Positions 51,411 through 57,185 of a DNA stretch of 64,000 nucleotides are shown here, one piece after another. The DNA is taken from positions 1 through 64,000 of the forward strand of contig NZ_BDBC01000053.1 of the NCBI RefSeq assembly GCF_001612785.1, given 5' to 3'. Positions within the stretch are counted from its first letter, which is position 1, and each line of letters starts with the position of its first letter. This stretch comes from Nocardia beijingensis NBRC 16342. Lineage in GTDB: Bacteria > Actinomycetota > Actinomycetes > Mycobacteriales > Mycobacteriaceae. Made by a program: the position numbers and the translations under genes. The notes below the pieces were generated by a model. That model was not told the origin of the DNA. It ran no database searches and saw only the letters and a program-made list of their open reading frames with translations.

Positions 51411-52271
51411 ATGGGAGCTACTAAGAGTATCGACGAACTCAATGCAGTGCTCGACCAGTTCGCCGATAAGGTCGAGGAGATTCGAAACCAACCGGCTAAA
51501 GTGGACGAAGCATTCGATAAAGCCGCGATAGCGGTGGCGTCATTGGAAGGCGCAGCCGTCGGAATTCCGTTCCTTCTCATCCCGATCACCGGGGCTGTCG
51601 GGGCCGCATACGGCGCTATCACCAACGACGACTTCACCGGCTACATGCAAGACCACAAAGAAGGGATCAAGGACAAGATCCGAGAACTTCTGGAGAAACT
51701 GCACGACGCCATTGAAGGTTTGCGCGCCCCGATCGCCTTTCTTCAGGCGGGCGAGGAATGGCTGAAGCTGAAATCTACGATCGGCGACGCACAGAACAAC
51801 GAGGTAGCCAGGGGCAGCATACTCGGCTACTGGCAAGGTGGGGCGGCCATCCGATATGGAACGACCCGAGCACTTCAGGACACGGCCCTGGATTCCGCCA
51901 AGGCAGCCTGCGAAAAGATCAGCGACTGCCTCGCCGCGATTTCGGATTCTGCCTGGGATTTCTATTCGAGTATCGTCCAAGACATCGTCGGATTCCTGGC
52001 GAAGTTCTCCTCGGCGTTGGGCAAGATCAGCTTGATCTTCGAATCCCCGTGGGGCATCTCCGATGCGATCGATGCTCTCGGCGAAATACTTGTCAAGACA
52101 GTGGCCTATGGAGATAGGCTCGTAGATGCTCTACTCACCCAACGGAACAACATCAAGAAGATGACGGACTCCATACAGAATCCGAAGGGATTCCTTAACA
52201 ATCGTTGGCCGCAGAGCGCTTCCAACGATTTCGATATCAATTCTCCTGGAGCCGGATGGGCGGCGATATGA
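51411..52271 (+). CDS. WXG-like T7SS-associated protein with hydrophobic segment
   Basis: A 286-residue protein. Helical N-terminus, a hydrophobic stretch (residues 42-70, AVGIPFLLIPITGAVGAAYGA), a central GYWQGGAAIRYG (W141-Q-G143) flanked by long helices, then a second helical region. It resembles large WXG-type or toxin-carrier proteins. Two bases separate it from the previous gene, and it overlaps the next by four (ATGA). Membrane insertion or toxin activity is conceivable but unproven. Confidence 0.7.
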   Translation: MGATKSIDELNAVLDQFADKVEEIRNQPAKVDEAFDKAAIAVASLEGAAVGIPFLLIPITGAVGAAYGAITNDDFTGYMQDHKEGIKDKIRELLEKLHDAIEGLRAPIAFLQAGEEWLKLKSTIGDAQNNEVARGSILGYWQGGAAIRYGTTRALQDTALDSAKAACEKISDCLAAISDSAWDFYSSIVQDIVGFLAKFSSALGKISLIFESPWGISDAIDALGEILVKTVAYGDRLVDALLTQRNNIKKMTDSIQNPKGFLNNRWPQSASNDFDINSPGAGWAAI

Positions 52272-52810
52272 GCAAGGGGAAACTAGCGTCCATTGCGGCA
52301 CTCGCCCTGCTCCTTCCGGCCTGCAGCCTATTACCACAAACCCATCCCGAGCGATGGACGACGGTAGAGAGCAACCACACAATCCAGGAGTTGTGCGACT
52401 TCCCCAAACAATTCTTCGCCAGCCGATACGATGCACCGAACTTGATAGTGAGCGTTATTGCCACCAAGCCGATTACCGATAAAATCGGCACCGGAAATGG
52501 ATGCGGTTACGATACCCCCCGCGGGGAGTACCTCGGCTACGTTTCCATGCTTCGCATGCATGACGACGAAACGCCTTCGAAGCCCGATGGTGTACCCGTC
52601 CGCACCCTGGCAGTCGGCGGCGTGGTCGTCGCGCAATATGTCGAGCCCGTTCCTGAGCCGCTCGATCCCGCAACTACTCGTCCACGCTTCAAATTGGCCG
52701 CCAGCGTCGACGGCTGGGAGGGCACCCTCGAGTTCAAGAACGGTGATGACCAAGGTGCTCAGACCGGCGCGCAGATGCTCATCGACATGATCCGCGCCTT
52801 GAAGAGCTGA
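52268..52810 (+). CDS. Lipoprotein (DUF3558-like)
   Basis: A 180-residue lipoprotein: signal peptide KLASIAALALLLPACS with the lipobox LPAC, then LCDFPKQFFASRY, GCGYDTPRG and a C-terminal helix AQMLIDMIRALKS. Similar in plan to DUF3558 proteins. Coupled (ATGA) to the upstream WXG-like gene, so probably part of the same secretion-linked module at the cell surface. Confidence 0.8.
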   Translation: MSKGKLASIAALALLLPACSLLPQTHPERWTTVESNHTIQELCDFPKQFFASRYDAPNLIVSVIATKPITDKIGTGNGCGYDTPRGEYLGYVSMLRMHDDETPSKPDGVPVRTLAVGGVVVAQYVEPVPEPLDPATTRPRFKLAASVDGWEGTLEFKNGDDQGAQTGAQMLIDMIRALKS

Positions 52811-52829
52811 AGGCTAGGAGGGTCGATCG

Positions 52830-53195
52830 ATGGGGTATCAATACGGCGGAGCCCGCAGCGAGCTGCCGCCGCCGCGGCTCGGTCCTCCCGAACCCCCACC
52901 CAGCGGTGCCACTGCGGTCTTCGCGGCTGCCATAACTCTGGGTATCGGATTGATGTGCGCGGTCGGGACCTTCTCCGCGGCCACTTTCGCGCTTGACAAC
53001 CGGGAGTATTGGTCGGGCGAAATAGTCTGGACGATCGCATTGGTCGGGGCTGCGGCGATCCTCTATTTGGTCGGCGCGACCCTGCTGATCCTTCGCACCA
53101 CAGCGGGTCAGGTGCTGGTGATCACCGATTCCGTGCTGATCGCTCTAGTCCTTGCCGCGATGAAACCGACCGGCCGCTGGATCGCCGCCAAATGA
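52830..53195 (+). CDS. Small membrane protein of the T7SS cluster
   Basis: A 121-residue protein with a Pro-rich N-terminus (LPPPRLGPPEPPPSG) and three transmembrane segments (AVFAAAITLGIGLMCAVG, IALVGAAAILYLVGATLLIL, VLVITDSVLIALVLAAM). ATG after AGGAGGG. Last gene of the cluster; function unknown. Confidence 0.78.
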   Translation: MGYQYGGARSELPPPRLGPPEPPPSGATAVFAAAITLGIGLMCAVGTFSAATFALDNREYWSGEIVWTIALVGAAAILYLVGATLLILRTTAGQVLVITDSVLIALVLAAMKPTGRWIAAK

Positions 53196-53283
53196 ACCGT
53201 TGCCACCCGGTGAGCGCAGGACCGCACGCTTCTTCGATAGACAGATGTCGCCGAACATCGCAGCCGGATCGGAGCAGTGAGGT

Positions 53284-53604
53284 TCAGACTTGCCGATTCG
53301 GGGTTCCGCGCCGCAGCATCGCGTGGTGGATGTAGTACTTGTCGACCTGGCGGGTGAAGACGCTCACCAGTTCCCAGCCGAAGTGCATGTCCAGCCATTC
53401 GATGCAGGAGGTCAGCGTCGACAAGCTCGCTTGGTGGTTGGCCTTCAGCAAGCCCATGTCCCACGCGAGACCTCGCCGGGGTTGCACGTAGATGACCAGA
53501 TGCTTGCGCCGGTAGGTGCGCATGTCGACGGTTCCGTTCAGGATTGATTGGGCGTCGAGCACCGATCCCGGGCCCGCGGGGAGCAGTGGGGGCTGACCGT
53601 TCAC
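53284..53604 (-). CDS. Small hypothetical protein
   Basis: A 106-residue protein not recognised: MRTYRRKHLVIYVQPRRGLAWDMGLLKANHQASLSTLTSCIEWLDMHFGWEL and FTRQVDKYYIHHAMLRRG. It looks folded (alternating strands and helices), basic and soluble. GTG at 53604 with a GGAA upstream; the start is uncertain. It converges with the T7SS-cluster membrane gene. Confidence 0.6.
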   Translation of the reverse strand: MNGQPPLLPAGPGSVLDAQSILNGTVDMRTYRRKHLVIYVQPRRGLAWDMGLLKANHQASLSTLTSCIEWLDMHFGWELVSVFTRQVDKYYIHHAMLRRGTPNRQV

Positions 53605-53976
53605 GGTTCCATTCCTACCCGCGAGTCGACAGGTACGACCGAGCCGTGCATCGGTGGCAGAGCAGCGGAGGCCGGTCGTCCCCACACATCGATTGCCCAC
53701 CGGTTGTCTTGGTCAACGAATCCCCCTCGGACGCAACGTGCTCGGACAACGCGACCGGGTCCACGATACCGCCCTCCAGCCGTCGCCCGAGCTGCCACCG
53801 CGCTCACCTGATGCCGCCGGACCAAGTGACGCCGTCGGAAAGGGCACCGCAACCGGGTCCTGTCACGATGAACCGTCACAAGGGGTGGGATGTTCCGGCG
53901 GGCAACGCCCCGGGCGACCTCGCCGTGAAGGCTGCGGTGGCGGCCTGCTCAACACCACCTCCGACGAGATATTGCT

Positions 53977-54195
53977 GTGCATGGTGACCAGCACCGATCT
54001 TGCTCGCTCACCGCGCCGGCACTGGTGATCGCCGGACGTGCCGACCGCATCGCACCGGCGCACCGCTTCGCCTCCTCGCCGAGTAGCTGCCACGGTTGGT
54101 GGAACTCGAGACGGGGCACTGCGGCCCGCTCGAAGGACCGGATGAGGTGGCGGCGTTGCTGCCCGCATCCTTCCTGCGGCGGCCGAGGCTGTCTG
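53977..54195 (+). pseudogene. Alpha/beta hydrolase C-terminal remnant
   Basis: One frame reads LTAPALVIAGRADRIAPAHRFA, then after a frame change MVELETGHCGPLEGPDEVAALLPASFLRR. Together these are the Asp- and His-containing end of an alpha/beta hydrolase (the catalytic His would be in ETGHCG). At least one frameshift and the missing N-terminus show it is broken. Confidence 0.65.
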
Positions 54196-54243
54196 ACCCC
54201 AGCGGTGATTCATGCGAGCGCGCCGAGCCCAGGGCACGGACGA

Positions 54244-54262
54244 GAAAACGGACAAAAACGGA
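54244..54262 (+). promoter_or_regulatory. AAAACGGA element, copy 1
   Basis: GAAAACGGACAAAAACGGA, followed 11 bases later by CATTGCCGA. Identical to copy 2 and nearly to copy 3. It lies 124 bases upstream of the 3-repeat TIG gene. It contains two AAAACGGA units in tandem and may be the binding site of a shared activator or a promoter element. Confidence 0.7.
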
Positions 54263-54386
54263 GTGGCTGGAGCATTGCCGAAGTGGCGGCGCCGGGCGCT
54301 AATGGAAAGTGCCGGGCCACTGAGTGAGTCGGGGCGCCCTCCCCCCGGTGCTGAGAACAATCTCCACGGAACCAGGAGGCATTGCC

Positions 54387-55118
54387 GTGCCCACCATCAC
54401 TTCAATCACCCCGACCTCTGGCCCCACCACGGGAGGCACCAGCGTCACGATCGCGGGCACGGGCTTCACCGGCCCGCTGACCGTGCGATTCGGTTCTACC
54501 GCAACGACCTTCACTATCGACTCCGCGATACAGATCACGGCCATCGCTCCCGCGGGGTCGGCCGGCCCGGTGCAGGTGACGGTCAGCGACTCGAGCGGAA
54601 CCAGCAACGGGGCCACCTACACCTATCTCGCCGTCCCGGCCCTGAACTCCATCGCTCCCGGCCAAGGGTCCGCCGGAACGACGGTCACGCTCACCGGATC
54701 GGGACTGACGGGCGCCACCGCGGTCACTTTCGGTACCACACCGGCGACTTCGTTCACCGTCGACTCGGACACGCAGATCACGGCCGTCGTCCCGGCCGGG
54801 ACGGGAATCGTGACGGTCACCGTCACCGCTCCTGGCGGCACCAGCAACAGCGTCACCTTCATCTATGTCGTGGTGCCCACCATCACGGCGATCACTCCCG
54901 CTTCGGGTCCCACGTCGGGCGGTAACAATGTCACGATCTCCGGCTCCGGGTTCACCGGCCCGCTGACCGTGCGGTTCGGCAGCACCGCGACGACCTTCAC
55001 CATCGACTCCGCGATACAGATCACCGCCGTCGCTCCCGGCGGTGCGGCCGGAGCCGTGCAGGTCACCGTCACCGGCTCGGGTGGCACCAGCAACGGAGTC
55101 ACCTACACCTACGTCTGA
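54387..55118 (+). CDS. IPT/TIG-domain protein, 3 repeats
   Basis: A 243-residue protein made of three Ig-like TIG/IPT domains (each ~82 residues, starting VPTITSITPTSG, VPALNSIAPGQG, VPTITAITPASG) and nothing else. There is no signal peptide or anchor. TIG domains mediate binding in surface receptors and phage or injection-tail proteins. GTG at 54387 after AGGAGG. It shares its leader and its first three repeats with the 12-repeat protein at 57186, so the two arose by duplication. Role unknown; the cassette between them suggests a phage-derived function. Confidence 0.85.
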   Translation: MPTITSITPTSGPTTGGTSVTIAGTGFTGPLTVRFGSTATTFTIDSAIQITAIAPAGSAGPVQVTVSDSSGTSNGATYTYLAVPALNSIAPGQGSAGTTVTLTGSGLTGATAVTFGTTPATSFTVDSDTQITAVVPAGTGIVTVTVTAPGGTSNSVTFIYVVVPTITAITPASGPTSGGNNVTISGSGFTGPLTVRFGSTATTFTIDSAIQITAVAPGGAAGAVQVTVTGSGGTSNGVTYTYV

Positions 55119-55132
55119 TCCGGACAGCTCAC

Positions 55133-55162
55133 GGACCGTCGCCGGGATTCCGGCGGCGGTCC
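55133..55162. terminator. Stem-loop after TIG1
   Basis: GGACCGTCGCCGG (55133-55145), a GATT loop, and CCGGCGGCGGTCC (55150-55162): 12 of 13 pairs. It begins 14 bases after the stop. Confidence 0.65.
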
Positions 55163-55451
55163 GTTCGCGTTGCCGGGCCGAGCATCCGGCACTCTCGCGG
55201 CCCGATCCAATAGACCGTTCCGCGCCGAGGGGCCGGACCTTCCTGCACACCGGCGAGTGGGCCTCCCCTGACGAGCAGGGGCCGACACCGACTGGCACTG
55301 CGCGCGTGCGAATTCCGTCCACCGAGCGGACGGTGGACAGCGAGGACGACAGCCCCGCTCCGCCGGACCCGGCGAGAACAACTCCGCGGCAAGGCCGCAC
55401 GACGCGCACCCGGTGCGGCACGCGGCCTGGTCAACACGTGGCAACAATCCG

Positions 55452-55470
55452 GAAAACGGACAAAAACGGA
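55452..55470 (+). promoter_or_regulatory. AAAACGGA element, copy 2
   Basis: GAAAACGGACAAAAACGGA, identical to copy 1, again followed 11 bases later by CATTGCCGA. It lies 113 bases upstream of a short open frame (55584) and about 425 bases before the membrane-protein cassette, which it may drive. Confidence 0.7.
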
Positions 55471-55583
55471 TCACCCGACACATTGCCGACGCGCCTTTCC
55501 TGCGGCATAACGGAGTTAACCGATCCGGCACCAGCTTCGCGCACCCCCGCTTCGGAGGAACCAGCAAACAGAGAGGCAGCGCC

Positions 55584-55733
55584 ATGCCTACCTTCCTCCC
55601 CCCGTCCTCGAGACGGCGCGCGCGGGATCCTCTTGCCACGGTGACAACCGGCGTTCGACGGGACGGCGCCGCCGGGGTGCGGGCGGAAACAGCCCACCAC
55701 GAACCGTCCTCCACCACACACGGGTTCAACTAG
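55584..55733 (+). CDS. Possible 49-residue peptide in the element-2 transcript
   Basis: MPTFLPPSSRRRARD, then 34 more residues rich in Arg, Ala and Thr. The start context (AGAGGCAGCGCC-ATG-CCTACC) matches that of the TIG2 gene (GGAGGCAGCGTC-ATG-CCTACC), which suggests a decayed TIG copy or a leader peptide. No domain recognised. Confidence 0.35.
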   Translation: MPTFLPPSSRRRARDPLATVTTGVRRDGAAGVRAETAHHEPSSTTHGFN

Positions 55734-55894
55734 TCCCCCGGTCGGGGGTGGGACGCCATGACACCGACGCGGTCAGAACTCCTGACCGTGTCCCAGCAGA
55801 CCCCGGCAACTGGGTACATCCGATTTCCGGTCACCGGGCTCGAGAAACGGTCGGCGGCGCCGTTGCTGCCGTCAAGAGAGAAAGGGAAGAAACG

Positions 55895-56116
55895 ATGAAC
55901 AAAGTGATCGCGATCCTGCACAGCGAGCCCGTCCGCGCCTTGCTGTATCCACTGCTGGTCGCGCTGATCGGGTACGGGGTCACCAAGGGCGTTGTCTCGT
56001 CCGACCTCTCCGGGTTCGTCCTCGCCCTCGTCGCGGCGGCGCTGGGTCTGCCCGCGGTCGAGTCGGCACGCCACCGGGTCAGCCCGGCGCCACCGGACAG
56101 CGGTGAACCAGCATGA
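55895..56116 (+). CDS. Small membrane protein, holin-like (cassette gene 1)
   Basis: A 73-residue protein with two hydrophobic segments (VRALLYPLLVALIGYGVTKGV and LSGFVLALVAAALGLPAV) and a short polar end. ATG at 55895 follows AAAGGGAAG. It overlaps the next gene by four bases. Size and topology resemble phage holins, but this is inference from shape and operon. Confidence 0.7.
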   Translation: MNKVIAILHSEPVRALLYPLLVALIGYGVTKGVVSSDLSGFVLALVAAALGLPAVESARHRVSPAPPDSGEPA

Positions 56117-56550
56117 AAGCCAGGAAGGAGAAGACCCGCCACGACCCCTTCGAGGTGGTGCTGTGCGCCGTCTTCGGTGCCTCGATGCTGTTGCAGTGCG
56201 TCTATGGGCCGCCGCCCGATTCGGTGTTCGCCGCCATGCCGCCGGGATTCCGCACCCTGTGGCTCGTCCTCATGCTGATCGGCTGCGCAACGACACTGGT
56301 CGGTCTGTTCGCCCGGCGGGTCTGGGGTTATCTGATCGAGCAGGTCGGTCTGGGCGCGCTCGGCTGGTCCCTGGTCGCCTTCGGTGCGCAACTGCTGCTG
56401 TTGCAGCTGCAGCACGGAACCTTCGGTCCGCCCACCGTTCTCGGCGGGCCGCTGCCGATGGCGTTGGGTCTGGCGTTCCTGTGGAAACGCCGACAGGTTC
56501 TGCAAGACGTCCGGATACTGCGTGCCGTGAAGCTGAGGGAGGCGTCATGA
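56113..56550 (+). CDS. Membrane protein (cassette gene 2)
   Basis: A 145-residue protein with about four transmembrane segments (FEVVLCAVFGASMLLQCVYG; TLWLVLMLIGCATTLVGLFA; LGALGWSLVAFGAQLLLLQL; LPMALGLAFLW) and a basic cytosolic end (KRRQVLQDVRILRAVKLREAS). It overlaps both neighbours by four bases, so the three proteins are made in a fixed ratio. I associate such proteins with actinophage lysis or tail-end regions, from memory. Confidence 0.7.
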   Translation: MKARKEKTRHDPFEVVLCAVFGASMLLQCVYGPPPDSVFAAMPPGFRTLWLVLMLIGCATTLVGLFARRVWGYLIEQVGLGALGWSLVAFGAQLLLLQLQHGTFGPPTVLGGPLPMALGLAFLWKRRQVLQDVRILRAVKLREAS

Positions 56551-56852
56551 ATCTGGTCCAGCAGTCGCCGATCTTCGCGGCGCTCGTGCTCATCGCCGGC
56601 TCGTCGGCTCTGTCGGCGGCGGTGACGGCGTGGTTCAAACGCGGCGACGTCGACGCCCATATGACCAAGACGAAGGCCGATGCCGCGAAAGTATTGAGCG
56701 ACCTCGCCATTTCGCAAACGCAGCAGATGTCCCAGCAGATGGGCGAGTTCCGGATGGCACTGCGGGTGCACCGGGAATGGGATCGGAAAATGGTGTCCCG
56801 AGCGCGACAAGCGGGCATCGAATTCGACGATCCGCCCGAACTGTTCCTTTGA
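56547..56852 (+). CDS. Membrane protein with cytosolic coiled-coil-like tail (cassette gene 3)
   Basis: A 101-residue protein: one N-terminal transmembrane segment (IFAALVLIAGSSALSAAVTAWF), then a charged helical tail with repeated Gln (LAISQTQQMSQQMGEFRMALRVHREWDRKM). It is coupled by an ATGA overlap to gene 2. The topology matches class II/III holin-like or anti-holin proteins. Confidence 0.7.
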   Translation: MNLVQQSPIFAALVLIAGSSALSAAVTAWFKRGDVDAHMTKTKADAAKVLSDLAISQTQQMSQQMGEFRMALRVHREWDRKMVSRARQAGIEFDDPPELFL

Positions 56853-57185
56853 TCCGGACAGGAACTCGACGATCGGAACACGCGGGGCGTTACCAGGTGG
56901 TCGCCGAATGTTCGCGGTCTTCCGGTCTCCGGCCGACCGCTTCGAATCGGCAAATAATCGGCGGCGTTTCGGCGCCGCCGAAAAGACTGCTGCCGCAACG
57001 CTTGCCAAGTCGTTCACTTCGCAAGTATCCACGCCGCCACCGATCCGAAAACGGACCAAAACGGATTCCAGACTCGTTGCCAGGCCCGTGAACTCGGAGT
57101 TCGATGGGAACTAGCCGGGCCACTGGACAGTCGGGCGCCCCCCGGTACAGAGGAACAATCACCACGGCAACAAGGAGGCAGCGTC
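56853..57185. other. Leader region of TIG2
   Basis: About 330 bases without a supported gene. It holds the third AAAACGGA element and, just before the start, a stretch (57111-57180) clearly homologous to the leader of TIG1 (GCCGGGCCACTG..., AACAATC.CCACGG..AC.AGGAGGCA). Confidence 0.6.
57047..57065 (+). promoter_or_regulatory. AAAACGGA element, copy 3
   Basis: GAAAACGGACCAAAACGGA differs from copies 1 and 2 by one base; a CGTTGCC follows 10 bases later. It lies 120 bases upstream of the 12-repeat TIG gene. Confidence 0.65.

Larger units (their letters stand above)
53605..54386. other. Non-coding or decayed stretch, then TIG1 leader
   Basis: About 780 bases. No intact gene is supported. Part of it (about 53977-54195) is a frameshifted remnant of an alpha/beta hydrolase C-terminus; the last ~140 bases are the leader of the TIG gene with the AAAACGGA element. 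Confidence 0.5.
55119..55583. other. Gap after TIG1 with terminator and AAAACGGA element
   Basis: About 465 bases. A hairpin follows the TIG stop (55133-55162), then GC-rich DNA without a supported gene, then the second AAAACGGA element and the leader of the following genes. Confidence 0.5.

Noticed and set aside
53863..54360. A 165-residue minus-strand frame upstream of TIG1
   Set aside because: Arg/Pro-rich, no ribosome site, antisense to the hydrolase remnant.
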